Made by a program: the position numbers and the translations under genes. From NCBI RefSeq assembly GCF_013372125.1, contig NZ_CP053826.1, positions 806,001-870,000 on the forward strand: 64,000 nt of DNA. The letters are read 5' to 3'. The notes under the pieces are model-generated. The model made no database searches. It had not been told where the DNA came from and saw only the letters and a list, made by a program, of their open reading frames with translations. This DNA is from Campylobacter curvus (GTDB lineage: Bacteria; Campylobacterota; Campylobacteria; Campylobacterales; Campylobacteraceae). Position 1 is the stretch's first letter. The number at the start of each line of letters is the position of its first letter. Positions 1-8,731 of the stretch are shown one piece after another.

Positions 1-878
<878 letters not shown>

Positions 879-883
879 AATTT

Positions 884-912
884 AAAGGCGGTAAATTTGC
901 CGCCTTTATTTG
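884..912 (+). terminator. Rho-independent terminator after asparaginase
   Basis: Perfect 8-bp inverted repeat AAAGGCGG / CCGCCTTT (884-891 and 900-907) with an 8-nt loop, followed by a T-rich run, six bases after the asparaginase stop codon. Confidence 0.85.
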
Positions 913-960
913 ATTTATACAACTTTGTTTCAGCAAAGATCTTAAAAACCAAAATTTTGT

Positions 961-966
961 TAAAAT
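961..966 (+). promoter_or_regulatory. Candidate extended -10 box for the LysE gene
   Basis: TAAAAT preceded by TTTTGT, 59 bases before the LysE ATG. It fits the Campylobacter sigma-70 pattern, where a -10 box follows T-rich sequence and no clear -35 is needed. Seen in sequence only. Confidence 0.5.
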
Positions 967-1024
967 AGAGCCTAAATTTATGATTTTAGACTTAAAATTT
1001 CGCAGTTGAATTTTTGGGGCTGTT

Positions 1025-1621
1025 ATGAATTCATTGCTTTTTGTCATCACGTTTTTGCCTATCAGCCTGATGCCGGGCATCAACATGACGCTCGCACTTA
1101 GCTTTGGCATGGCTCTTGGCTACCGCCGCACTCTGCCGATGCTAGCTGGGCAGGTGTTTTCGCTCCTATTTATCGCGGTTTTATGTATATTTGGCATCGG
1201 CGCGCTACTCATCAAATACACTCTTGCTTTTAGCGCTTTTAAAATTTGCAGCGGAATTTATCTCATCTGCCTTGGCGTAAAGGGCTTTTTAAGGCGCGGC
1301 GGCGTCAGTGTCAAAAGCGTCAAAGGCGATAAAAGCGGCGTAGGGCTTTTTGTAAAAGGCGCGCTCATATCGCTGTCAAATCCAAACGCGTGGATATTTC
1401 TAGCCGCGATCTTGCCGGCGTTTTTAAATAAAGCCGACCCATTTGGTAGCGATATGTATCTGCTTTTATTTTTGCTTTTTGTCGTGGAGATTTTCGCGCT
1501 AAACGTCTATGCACTGGGCGGTATGGCGTTTAAAAAACTGCTCGCAAACCACTTGCGGATTTTGGAAGTCGTATCCGCATTTTTGATGTGTTTTATCGGC
1601 GTTTGGATGATCGTGAATTAA
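1025..1621 (+). CDS. LysE/RhtB family amino-acid exporter
   Basis: A 198-residue inner-membrane protein of the LysE translocator family, which exports basic or neutral amino acids or their analogues. The N-terminus has the family pattern of a hydrophobic helix with a P-G-I-N-M stretch (residues 17-23), then about five more hydrophobic segments, giving roughly six helices. The loop around residues 97-112 is basic (SVKSVKGDKSG). Length matches the family (about 200 residues). ATG 1025 has a GGGG stretch 6 bases upstream. The substrate cannot be told from sequence. It sits alone between the asparaginase terminator and leuD. Confidence 0.88.
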   Translation: MNSLLFVITFLPISLMPGINMTLALSFGMALGYRRTLPMLAGQVFSLLFIAVLCIFGIGALLIKYTLAFSAFKICSGIYLICLGVKGFLRRGGVSVKSVKGDKSGVGLFVKGALISLSNPNAWIFLAAILPAFLNKADPFGSDMYLLLFLLFVVEIFALNVYALGGMAFKKLLANHLRILEVVSAFLMCFIGVWMIVN

Positions 1622-1640
1622 AAATTTAGCTTTGTTTTGT

Positions 1641-1646
1641 TACAAT
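1641..1646 (+). promoter_or_regulatory. Candidate -10 box for leuD-leuB
   Basis: TACAAT preceded by TTTTGT (extended -10 like), 28 bases before the leuD ATG. It suggests that leuD and the genes behind it have their own promoter. Confidence 0.5.
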
Positions 1647-1673
1647 CGCTCAAATTTAAATTTAAGGTCAAAA

Positions 1674-2156
1674 ATGACAGGCAAAGTCTGGAAATTCGGC
1701 GATAACATCGACACCGACATCATCATCGCCGCGCGCTATCTAAACACATCCGACGAAAACGAGCTCGCAAAGCACATCATGGAGGACGCCGATCCCAAAT
1801 TTAGCTCCAAGATCGCAAAAGGCGACATCATCGTAGCGGGCGAAAATTTTGGCTGCGGCAGCTCGCGCGAGCACGCACCGCTGGCCCTCAAAGCCGCCGG
1901 TATCGGGGCTGTCGTGGCAAAGAGCTATGCGAGGATCTTTTACCGAAATAGCTTTAATACCGGGCTTTTAATCCTCGAAGTCCCACAAACTGACGAGCTA
2001 AACGAGGGCGATGAGCTAAAGATCGACGTGGATAACGGCACGATCGTAAATTTAAGCACTCAAAAAGAGTATAAATTTAACCCGATTCCGCCGTTTATGC
2101 AAGAGCTTTTAAAAAGTGGCGGACTGATCGAATATGCAAAAGCGAAAGTAAAATGA
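1674..2156 (+). CDS. leuD: 3-isopropylmalate dehydratase small subunit
   Basis: Small subunit of isopropylmalate isomerase, which works with LeuC to turn 2-isopropylmalate into 3-isopropylmalate in leucine biosynthesis. It has the swivel-domain motifs [10 protein letters not shown] near the N-terminus and [13 protein letters not shown], which contacts substrate. From ATG 1674 it is 160 residues, the usual length. An upstream in-frame ATG at 1632 would add 14 residues of non-homologous sequence, so the inner start, preceded by AAGG, is preferred. The stop overlaps the first ATG of leuB. The partner gene leuC is not in this window. Confidence 0.95.
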   Translation: MTGKVWKFGDNIDTDIIIAARYLNTSDENELAKHIMEDADPKFSSKIAKGDIIVAGENFGCGSSREHAPLALKAAGIGAVVAKSYARIFYRNSFNTGLLILEVPQTDELNEGDELKIDVDNGTIVNLSTQKEYKFNPIPPFMQELLKSGGLIEYAKAKVK

Positions 2157-2164
2157 GGACGGTC

Positions 2165-3235
2165 ATGAAAAGATATAAAATTTGTGTGATAAAGGGCGAT
2201 GGCATCGGTCCCGAGATCGTCGATGAGGCGGTAAAGGTGCTTGACGCAGCGAGTGCGAGATTTGGCTTTACGCTCGAGCTTGACTACAAGCTGATGGGCG
2301 GGGCGGCGATAGATGTGTTTGGCGAGCCGCTACCTGATGAGACTTGTCAAAGCGCGCTGAGCTCGGACGCTGTGCTTTTTGGCGCGATAGGCGGTGCTAA
2401 ATGGGACGACCTACCGCGCGACAAACGCCCGGAAAGTGGGCTTTTGAAGCTACGAAAGAGCCTTGAGGCGTTTGCAAATTTACGCCCTGCCGTGATATAT
2501 GACGAGCTCATAGACGCTAGTACTTTAAAACCCGAAGTGCTTAGAGATGTCGATATTTTGGTGGTTCGCGAGCTGACTGGCGGGCTTTATTTTGGTCAGC
2601 CGCGCGAAAAAAAAGATGATAGCGCCTTTAACACGATGATCTATACGAAAGCCGAGGTCGAGCGCATCGCAAAGGTCGCATTTGAGGCCGCGATGAAGCG
2701 TAAAAGGCGCGTTTGCATGGTAGATAAGGCAAATGTGCTAGAGACCAGCCAGCTTTGGCGCGAGGTCGTAAGCGAAGTGGCGAAGGGCTATCCTGACGTA
2801 AATTTGGAATTTATGTATGTCGATAATGCCGCAATGCAGCTGGTGCGCGCTCCTAGGCAGTTTGACGTGATCCTAACAGAAAATTTATTTGGCGATATCC
2901 TAAGCGATGAGGCTAGCATGGTTTGCGGGTCGATCGGGCTTTTGCCAAGTGCTAGCATAGGCGGCAAAGTAGGCATCTACGAGCCGATACACGGCAGTGC
3001 ACCGGACATCGCAGGGCAGGGCATCGCAAATCCCATCGCGACGATACTAAGTGCGGCGATGATACTAAGATACGCGTTAAATCAAGAAGAGGCCGCCATG
3101 ACGATAGAAAATGCCGTGAAAAGAGTGCTCGCAGAAGGGTATAGGACAAAAGACATCGCCTTATTCGGCGCTAAAGAGATATGCACGACCTCGGAAATGG
3201 GCGGCATAATAGCAAAATACGTAGAAAAATCATGA
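2165..3235 (+). CDS. leuB: 3-isopropylmalate dehydrogenase
   Basis: NAD-dependent oxidative decarboxylation of 3-isopropylmalate, the third step of leucine biosynthesis. Motifs include KGDGIGPEI at the N-terminus, [13 protein letters not shown], the metal-binding region [10 protein letters not shown], and the NAD-binding [12 protein letters not shown]. From ATG 2165 it has 356 residues. An ATG at 2153 overlaps the leuD stop, but ATG 2165 has GAGGA at a good distance and gives the usual [13 protein letters not shown] start. It is translationally coupled to leuD, and its stop overlaps the next ATG. Confidence 0.95.
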   Translation: MKRYKICVIKGDGIGPEIVDEAVKVLDAASARFGFTLELDYKLMGGAAIDVFGEPLPDETCQSALSSDAVLFGAIGGAKWDDLPRDKRPESGLLKLRKSLEAFANLRPAVIYDELIDASTLKPEVLRDVDILVVRELTGGLYFGQPREKKDDSAFNTMIYTKAEVERIAKVAFEAAMKRKRRVCMVDKANVLETSQLWREVVSEVAKGYPDVNLEFMYVDNAAMQLVRAPRQFDVILTENLFGDILSDEASMVCGSIGLLPSASIGGKVGIYEPIHGSAPDIAGQGIANPIATILSAAMILRYALNQEEAAMTIENAVKRVLAEGYRTKDIALFGAKEICTTSEMGGIIAKYVEKS

Positions 3236-3477
3236 AAAATACGATAACAGAAGCCCTTATATACGAGTCTCAAGGCCTAATGGACGATGCGCTCGAGGCT
3301 TATAAAAATATCCTGAAGCAAAATCCCTCAAATAAGGACGCGCTCGCAGCCATCCGCCGTCTAAGCGGGCTTCGTAAGGCGCGAAAGATACAAAACGAGC
3401 AGATGAAAGACTTTTTCATCGATATGAAGACTCCAGAGGAGATAACCGAATTTAAAAGGTGGTTGATAAGATTATGA
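3232..3477 (+). CDS. Small TPR-like protein, Cj0787-type
   Basis: An 81-residue protein with one tetratricopeptide-like helix pair near the N-terminus ([20 protein letters not shown], then [11 protein letters not shown]), followed by a charged helical tail. The start ATG 3232 overlaps the leuB stop in an ATGA arrangement, and its own stop overlaps the next gene the same way. From memory the C. jejuni gene just before ciaD (Cj0787) is also a short unnamed protein, so this is probably its counterpart. No biochemical role is known to me. TPR folds usually mediate protein contacts, so a helper role for the following gene is possible but unproven. Confidence 0.75.
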   Translation: MKNTITEALIYESQGLMDDALEAYKNILKQNPSNKDALAAIRRLSGLRKARKIQNEQMKDFFIDMKTPEEITEFKRWLIRL

Positions 3478-3851
3478 AGCTTGATGATATAGCCAAAATG
3501 GCGATAGATGAGGTCAGCGCGGAGCTAGAAAAGATAGAGACTATCGCTAAACGCAAGGATGAAGCTCAGCGCGAAAAAGAGCCGCCAGCTAAAGATGTCA
3601 GCATAGATGTAAGCGCGCAAAAAGCGCATGAGCCTAGTCAAGGCGCGATACTGATGCAAGATGAGAGCCGCGATATCATAAGCAATGAAGAGATATTTTT
3701 GAAAAATTTGCGCGAGCGCATCGAGGTGCTTTTTGAGGGGCTGAATGAAATGCCAAAGGAAAATTTACAAAGCCGCTTGGAGCTCACACTTAAATTTTTA
3801 GAATTTACGCTCGCAAATGTCGAAAATAGGCTCGAAAATCTGCCAAAATAG
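3474..3851 (+). CDS. ciaD: CiaD-like candidate invasion effector
   Basis: A 125-residue, highly charged, mostly helical protein without signal peptide or membrane segment. The N-terminal 35 residues form an amphipathic helix. A low-complexity middle (about 36-70) is followed by a conserved-looking C-terminal helical pair (ERIEVLFEGL and RLELTLKFLEFTLANVENRL). Its place directly before cca and near purU matches C. jejuni ciaD (Cj0788), whose product is exported through the flagellar system during host-cell invasion. The C-terminal pattern agrees with what I remember of that protein. The name rests on synteny and this pattern. The function in this species is inferred. Confidence 0.7.
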   Translation: MKLDDIAKMAIDEVSAELEKIETIAKRKDEAQREKEPPAKDVSIDVSAQKAHEPSQGAILMQDESRDIISNEEIFLKNLRERIEVLFEGLNEMPKENLQSRLELTLKFLEFTLANVENRLENLPK

Positions 3852-4968
3852 CGACCTTGACGAGGTGTGCCGCCTACTAGCACCTCACACCTCCCGCGCC
3901 TACCTAGTTGGTGGCTGTGTGCGCGACGCTTTGCTAGGGCGCGAGATCTACGACTACGACATCGAGATCTATGACATCGACCCGCATAAATTTGACGCGC
4001 TTATGCAAAGTATCGGTGCAAATGGTGTTGGCAAAAGCTACTTCATCTACAAATTTAAAAACTTCGACCTTGGACTTCCTCGCAGTGAGAGCAAAACGGG
4101 CGAGCGGCACAAAGACTTTGCCGTTAGCTACATAAACGACCCGCGCACAGCGTGTTTGCGACGCGATTTTACCATTAATGCGATGATGATAAATATCTTT
4201 GACGGCGAGCTTTTAGACTTTTACGGTGGGCAGGGCGACTTGCGCGGGCAAATTTTACGCCACATCGATGAGGCTAAATTTTGCGAGGACGCGCTACGGG
4301 TGCTTCGCGGCGTGCGCTTTAGCGCGAGGCTTAGCTTTGCTATCGCGCCTGAGACGCTAAATCTGATGAAAAAACTCTCACTTAAAAATCTAAGTCGTGA
4401 GCGCATAAACGCCGAACTCATCAAATTTTTTAAAGCGCCAAATTTACACATCGGCGCGCGTTATTTATTTGAGCTAGATTTGCTTGGCCGGCTATTTGGC
4501 AAGTTTTTGAGTGGCGAATTTAAGGGGCTTTGCATCTTACAACAAGAGTTTGATAAATTTAATACCATGCTGAAAAATGCTCGTAAATTTGTGAGTGATG
4601 AGAGATTGTTTATTTATCTGCTTTGCGGATATTTCGGGCTTGATGTGAGAGCAAATTTGGAGCGCTTAAAGTTGCCAAAAAGCTTTTTTATCGTTGAAAA
4701 AGAGCCGTTTTTTAAGGACGAGCCAAGTGACTTTGAGCTGATGAAAATCGCACTTAAAAAGCCCCTCAAATTTTGGCTTGGTTGCTACGATGAAAGCCGC
4801 ATAGATAGGGCAAAGGGGCTTAAAATTTATGATGAGAAATTTAACCCCGACATTAAAATGAATGAAATTTTGACACTTGGACTAAAGGGCGAGCAGATCG
4901 GCGCGGAGATAAAAAGACGGCAGGAAGCGGCGATAAGGGAATATTTGGCAAAGACGGATCGGGACTAG
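3817..4968 (+). CDS. cca: CCA tRNA nucleotidyltransferase / poly(A) polymerase family
   Basis: Adds or repairs the 3' CCA of tRNAs. The nucleotidyltransferase core shows YLVGGCVRDALLG followed by the metal-binding DYDIEIYDI (residues about 28-53), then FTINAM and the RNA-binding region DPLRVLRGVRF-like FCEDALRVLRGVRFSARL. The 383-residue length fits. The start ATG 3817 lies inside the end of the CiaD-like gene (35-base overlap). A terminator hairpin overlaps its stop codon and faces a convergent gene. In C. jejuni the order is also cca then purU. Confidence 0.93.
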   Translation: MSKIGSKICQNSDLDEVCRLLAPHTSRAYLVGGCVRDALLGREIYDYDIEIYDIDPHKFDALMQSIGANGVGKSYFIYKFKNFDLGLPRSESKTGERHKDFAVSYINDPRTACLRRDFTINAMMINIFDGELLDFYGGQGDLRGQILRHIDEAKFCEDALRVLRGVRFSARLSFAIAPETLNLMKKLSLKNLSRERINAELIKFFKAPNLHIGARYLFELDLLGRLFGKFLSGEFKGLCILQQEFDKFNTMLKNARKFVSDERLFIYLLCGYFGLDVRANLERLKLPKSFFIVEKEPFFKDEPSDFELMKIALKKPLKFWLGCYDESRIDRAKGLKIYDEKFNPDIKMNEILTLGLKGEQIGAEIKRRQEAAIREYLAKTDRD

Positions 4969-4975
4969 CCCGATC
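4957..4975. terminator. Hairpin at cca stop, probably bidirectional
   Basis: GATCGGG / CCCGATC perfect 7-bp stem (4957-4963 and 4969-4975) with a 5-nt loop between the convergent cca and outer-membrane gene ends. The T tract is weak on the plus side. Confidence 0.6.
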
Positions 4976-4979
4976 TAGA

Positions 4980-5591
4980 TTAAAATTTGTAGTTGTAGCC
5001 TAGATAAACGCCTGAATTCGTGTGCTTTATCTTGTCTTTTTCATCGCCTATTTCAAGGTCGAATTTAGTTTTGTCGTATCGCACGCCAAACTCGAGCTCG
5101 TTTCTCTCGTCAAAGCTGTAAATCCCGCCCAGTTTGCCACCGATAGTCCAGTCTCTGCCGGTGTCCGAGATAGTGAGGCTGGCATTTGTAGTCGTGGCTT
5201 TTACGTCAAGGTCCAGGACGGTGAGGCCGGTATAAATTCCAGCTAAGAATTTGAAATTTCGCGTGATCTCTGGCGTGTAGTCAGCTCCGACTAGGAATTT
5301 GTGAGTTTTTCACTTGGCTTCGATCGCGTCTGCTCCGTCTCTTTGACTAGCTTTGCCTTCGCTGCCGTAGATATACTCGCCATAAACTCTAGCCACATCA
5401 AAGTCGTAGCCGCCTTTTACGCCAAAGGTCGGGACTGCGTCTTTTATCTTGCCGTCGTCGACTTTTAGCTCGTTGCCGCTCTTGTAGTTGTAGCCGCCGA
5501 TAACTCCCACAAAAGCGCCTTTTGCTAATGCAGATGAGCAAACTAATGAGCCCAACAAGGCTACCTTGAAACAAATATTTGAAATTTTCAT
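4980..5591 (-). pseudogene. Outer-membrane beta-barrel protein gene with internal TGA
   Basis: The frame reads for 203 codons from ATG 5591 to TAA 4980 with one in-frame TGA at 5310-5312. The upstream part has a signal peptide (MKISNICFKVALLGSLVCSS...) ending in a SALAKG-type cleavage site, then barrel strands of the opacity/OmpA-like type (GVIGGYNYKSG, FGVKGGYDF). The downstream part continues the pattern and ends in the classic barrel terminus VYLGYNYKF. Reading TGA as TGG would give a normal protein of about 200 residues, so one G-to-A change (or a sequencing error) explains the break. AGGAG stands 5 bases before the start. A G14 tract lies in its promoter region. Confidence 0.85.
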
Positions 5592-5620
5592 TTCAACTCC
5601 TTTTATAAAAATGTTAGACA

Positions 5621-5640
5621 ATTTTACCCCCCCCCCCCCC
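5621..5640 (-). promoter_or_regulatory. G14 tract abutting a -10 box of the barrel gene
   Basis: On the minus strand 14 consecutive G (5627-5640) are followed at once by TAAAAT (5621-5626), a good Campylobacter -10 box. The ATG is 30 bases further on, behind AGGAG. T-rich sequence lies on the other side of the tract, where a -35 or its Campylobacter equivalent would be. A tract of this length slips during replication and would change the spacer. An ATG that borders the tract (5642) is also in frame with the gene at the present length, so translational switching of a longer N-terminus is an alternative. Confidence 0.65.
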
Positions 5641-5675
5641 ATAAAAAACGGCTTAAAAACGTTCGCACCATATGC

Positions 5676-5740
5676 TTGGCTTCGCTTATTTTATTTCCTT
5701 GGTTTCGCAAGCAGGACAACTACGCTTTGCGAAGCGCCAA
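5676..5740. repeat. Imperfect inverted repeat between divergent promoters
   Basis: TTGGCTTCGC at 5676-5685 matches GCGAAGCGCCAA at 5729-5740 in inverted orientation, with further inner pairing around CGCAAGC and GCTTTGCG. It could form a long hairpin in either strand between the barrel gene and purU. It contains no coding frame. The TTCGC / GCGAA motifs resemble those in the rRNA-operon elements, but I could not align it to them convincingly. Confidence 0.5.
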
Positions 5741-5796
5741 TAAAATAGGGCAAATTTAAAATGCTTTATTTAATCCTCATAAAAGCGCAATTTGGC

Positions 5797-5802
5797 TACA
5801 AT
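5797..5802 (+). promoter_or_regulatory. Candidate extended -10 box for purU
   Basis: TACAAT preceded by TTTGGC, 31 bases before the GTG start chosen for purU. Confidence 0.45.
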
Positions 5803-5832
5803 AAGACCTTACTTACGAGCGAGGGGCGAAAC

Positions 5833-6666
5833 GTGGAAAAATACATCTTAAAAATAAAATGCACAGACGAAAAAGGGCTGATTTACAGGGTCTCCGATAT
5901 CATTTTTAAGCACCGCTTAAACATCGAAACGAACAACGAATTCGTCGATAAGGACAATAACCGATTTTTCATGCGCGCCGAGCTTAGCGGAGATATAAAA
6001 GAGGGTGAATTCTGCGGTATACTAGAGGCTGTCTTACCAAAGGACGCGCAGATAACGTGCCGTAAAAAAGCAAAAAAGGACATCATCGTTTTAGCGACCA
6101 AGGAGACGCATTGTCTGGGCGATATGCTCATAAAATTTGACAGCGGCGAGCTAAACGCGAATATCCTAGCCGTCATAGCAAATCATGAAATTTTAAGAAG
6201 CCTCGTCGAGCGCTTCGGGTTGCCTTTTCACGTCGTGTCTGCCGAGGGGCTAAGCCGCGAGGAGCACGAGGACGCCGTGCTTACCGTGATGGCGCAGTAT
6301 AAATTCGACTATGCGATCTTGGCAAAATACATGCGTATCCTATCGCCTAAATTCGTAAATGCCTATCCGCAAAAGATAATCAACATCCATCACTCGTTTT
6401 TGCCCGCATTCATCGGGGCAAATCCATACAAACAAGCCTACGAGCGCGGCGTAAAGATCATCGGTGCGACCGCACACTTCGTAAATGACGACCTCGACGA
6501 AGGTCCGATCATCGCGCAAGACGTGATCCGCGTCAATCACGAGATGAGCTGGCAAGACATGCAGCGAGCGGGCAGGGCGTGTGAGAAAAATGTTCTATCT
6601 CAAGCGCTTGATCTAGCCCTCGAGGATAGGCTTTTCATAAACGGCAACAAAGTGATCGTTTTTTGA
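5833..6666 (+). CDS. purU: Formyltetrahydrofolate deformylase
   Basis: Hydrolyses 10-formyl-tetrahydrofolate to formate and tetrahydrofolate, balancing one-carbon pools. An N-terminal ACT domain (residues about 1-75, KCTDEKGLIYRVSDIIF) precedes a formyltransferase-like catalytic domain with the INIHHSFLPAFIGANPY motif and the conserved ATAHFV-DLDEGPII region. The start is taken as GTG 5833, with GAGGGG 7 bases upstream, giving 277 residues. The upstream ATG 5761 would add 24 residues that overlap the candidate promoter. The gene order cca...purU is shared with C. jejuni. The stop overlaps the start of trmL. Confidence 0.93.
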   Translation: MEKYILKIKCTDEKGLIYRVSDIIFKHRLNIETNNEFVDKDNNRFFMRAELSGDIKEGEFCGILEAVLPKDAQITCRKKAKKDIIVLATKETHCLGDMLIKFDSGELNANILAVIANHEILRSLVERFGLPFHVVSAEGLSREEHEDAVLTVMAQYKFDYAILAKYMRILSPKFVNAYPQKIINIHHSFLPAFIGANPYKQAYERGVKIIGATAHFVNDDLDEGPIIAQDVIRVNHEMSWQDMQRAGRACEKNVLSQALDLALEDRLFINGNKVIVF

Positions 6667-7145
6667 TGTTTAATATCGTTTTAGTCCATCCTCAGATCCC
6701 GCAAAACACCGGCGCGATCGGGCGGATGTGTGTAAATGCAAATTTAAAGCTGCATATCGTAAAGCCCACGATGTTTGACCTCAGTGAGAAAGCTGTAAGG
6801 CGCGCCGGACTTGATTATTGGAGGGCGTTAGATCCTATGATCTGGGAAAATTTGGACACGTTTTTAGAGCAAAATTTAAAATTTAAAGAGCGCTTTTTCT
6901 TTGCTACGACTAAGACTAATCAGCTTTATTATGACGTTAAATTCGAGGTCGGCGATTTTATATTTTTTGGCGGCGAGAGTACCGGGTTGCCAAAAGAGTT
7001 CATGGATATAAATTTCGCCCACGCCGTCACGATACCAATGGGCACGCAGGGCAGGAGTCTAAATTTAGCCATGAGTGCGGGTATCGTCGCATACGAAGCC
7101 ATAAGGCAAAATATCGATAAATTCGACTTTAGGAGCGCGGTTTGA
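6666..7145 (+). CDS. trmL: tRNA (cytidine/uridine-34-2'-O)-methyltransferase
   Basis: SPOUT-class methyltransferase that 2'-O-methylates the wobble base of tRNA-Leu. The short 159-residue form and motifs NIVLVHPQIPQNTGAIGRMC at the start, FGGESTGLP and MGTQGRSLNLAMSAGIVAYE at the end are typical; the last forms the trefoil-knot SAM site. ATG 6666 overlaps the purU stop by one base, and the stop overlaps the start of the next gene, so the genes are probably co-translated. Confidence 0.93.
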   Translation: MFNIVLVHPQIPQNTGAIGRMCVNANLKLHIVKPTMFDLSEKAVRRAGLDYWRALDPMIWENLDTFLEQNLKFKERFFFATTKTNQLYYDVKFEVGDFIFFGGESTGLPKEFMDINFAHAVTIPMGTQGRSLNLAMSAGIVAYEAIRQNIDKFDFRSAV

Positions 7146-8584
7146 GAGTATTTTGGCTCATCGTTTTATCGCTCGTTTTCAGCTTTGCCGGCGAGATAAG
7201 CATCGCTACGTATAATGTGGAAAATTTATTCGACTGTAAAAACGACGGTAGCGAATACGCAGACTTTAGAGTAGGCAGCTCGAGCTGGGACTGCGCCGCG
7301 GCAAATGAAAAGATATCGCGCATAAAAGAGATCATTTTGAGCCTAGACTCCGATATCATCGCACTTGAAGAGATAGAAAATGAGGAAATTTTAAAAGAGC
7401 TGGCTAAGGGCACGCAGTATAAATATGTCCTGTTTACCGCTCAAAAAGGCGCTCCGATCGGACTTGGGCTCATCTCAAAGATACGCCCGGTAAAGAGTGA
7501 AATCTTCAAAGTGCCAAATGCCAAAACGCGCAATATCTTGAAGGTAAATTTTGAGCTGGAGGGCAAAAATTTCAGCATTTTCGTAAATCACTTCCCGGCC
7601 TATAAAAACGGGGAAGCCGAGCAGCAAAAGGCCGAGCGGACGTTGCGTGCGGCTTTGGAAAATGAAAAAAACGCCGTGCTTTTGGGCGATTTTAACACCC
7701 CATACGGCTCGCGCTCACTCTTAAACGACATCATCAGGACAAGAAGCTATGTGGATCTATGGGGATTTTTAGAGACCAAAGAGCGCTACTCGCACGCCGT
7801 TCATGGCAGGAAAAGCGCGATAGATCACGTTTTGCTCTCGCCGTCGTTTTTTGAAAACGGCGAGCTAAGCTACGTTTTTGAAAGCTTTGAAGTGTTTAAG
7901 CCGGCGTTCATGAAGGACGAAAACGGCTACGTCAGGTCGCAAGACGGCGTAAATTTATACTCCGATCATTTCCCGCTACGATTTAAAATTTCGACGCAGC
8001 CAAGCGGTCAAAGAAGTGGATTTTTCACTAAAATTTTTGGCTTTAAAGACGAAGTGAACGCAGCCAGTCAGGATGGCAAAAATAGCCCTGCACTTGGTAG
8101 CGAATATAAAATTTCAAACATTGACGATATATTTTCAAAGCCTGAAAACTCGCCGTTTTTCCTAAGCCGCGCGGTCGTCATTTATAAAGATAAAAACGGC
8201 TTCATACTTGGCGAAGATCACCGAGGTATTTACGTTTTTGACCCGCAAAACGACCTTGAGCTGGGCCAGATGATGGACGTGCTCGTGACAAAAACTAAAA
8301 TTTACAAAGACGCCCTTGAAGTCGGCGCATACGAGATCAAAAAGATGTATGACGTGGTGCAGCCAGACGCCTTTATGATGAGTGCTAGCATGCTAAAAGA
8401 GGCTAGAGACGGCGACGTGATAGATAAAATTTCAGGCGAGCTAAAGGGCGGATACTTGCAGACGCCATACGGGCGCATCCGCGTGTATAGCCCTAAAGGA
8501 CGCATCTTTGATAGTAAAAACATCGACTTTGAGCGCGTGCGGGTCAAGAGCTACGAAGGGCAAAATCAGCTTTATGTGGAGTGA
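7142..8584 (+). CDS. Secreted endonuclease/exonuclease/phosphatase family protein
   Basis: A 480-residue protein with an N-terminal signal peptide (residues about 1-17, ending FSFAGE) and an EEP-fold domain. The domain shows IATYNVENLFD, a metal-binding EEIEN (about 80), VNHFPAYKNG, LLGDFNTP (Asp-Phe-Asn) and SDHFPL near residue 280, so the metal and catalytic residues are present. The last about 190 residues form a separate region of unknown type (residues about 315-480), perhaps OB-like as in other large bacterial EEP nucleases. The start is TTG 7142, overlapping the trmL stop. A periplasmic or secreted nuclease is likely; the substrate is unknown. Confidence 0.85.
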   Translation: MRVFWLIVLSLVFSFAGEISIATYNVENLFDCKNDGSEYADFRVGSSSWDCAAANEKISRIKEIILSLDSDIIALEEIENEEILKELAKGTQYKYVLFTAQKGAPIGLGLISKIRPVKSEIFKVPNAKTRNILKVNFELEGKNFSIFVNHFPAYKNGEAEQQKAERTLRAALENEKNAVLLGDFNTPYGSRSLLNDIIRTRSYVDLWGFLETKERYSHAVHGRKSAIDHVLLSPSFFENGELSYVFESFEVFKPAFMKDENGYVRSQDGVNLYSDHFPLRFKISTQPSGQRSGFFTKIFGFKDEVNAASQDGKNSPALGSEYKISNIDDIFSKPENSPFFLSRAVVIYKDKNGFILGEDHRGIYVFDPQNDLELGQMMDVLVTKTKIYKDALEVGAYEIKKMYDVVQPDAFMMSASMLKEARDGDVIDKISGELKGGYLQTPYGRIRVYSPKGRIFDSKNIDFERVRVKSYEGQNQLYVE

Positions 8585-8587
8585 GAG

Positions 8588-8731
8588 TTGAAAACAATCG
8601 ATATCATCATGCTTGTTTTATTTGTGGCTTTTGTCGTATTTATAGTGCGCGGCGTGGTTTTACAAACACAAGAAAGGGATAGGAAAAGAGCTATGAAAAA
8701 AGAAAATTTCAATAAAAAGAGTGAGCTATGA
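8588..8731 (+). CDS. Small single-pass membrane protein, 47 residues
   Basis: Frame from TTG 8588 to TGA 8731, squeezed between the nuclease gene and glyS, with its stop overlapping the glyS ATG (ATGA). The product has one hydrophobic helix (IIMLVLFVAFVVFIVRGVVL) followed by a short basic tail (RDRKRAMKKENFNKKSEL). GAGAG lies just before the TTG. I recall a small hypothetical gene in the same position before glyS in C. jejuni (Cj0703), which supports it being real. No function can be assigned. Confidence 0.65.
   Translation: MKTIDIIMLVLFVAFVVFIVRGVVLQTQERDRKRAMKKENFNKKSEL

Noticed and set aside
5022-5246. 74-codon plus-strand frame in the barrel region
   Set aside because: It is the antisense of the barrel gene downstream half, which reads as a good protein on the minus strand.
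5310-5312. TGA as selenocysteine
   Set aside because: No selenocysteine insertion structure is seen just downstream and a Trp at this place fits the barrel pattern better.
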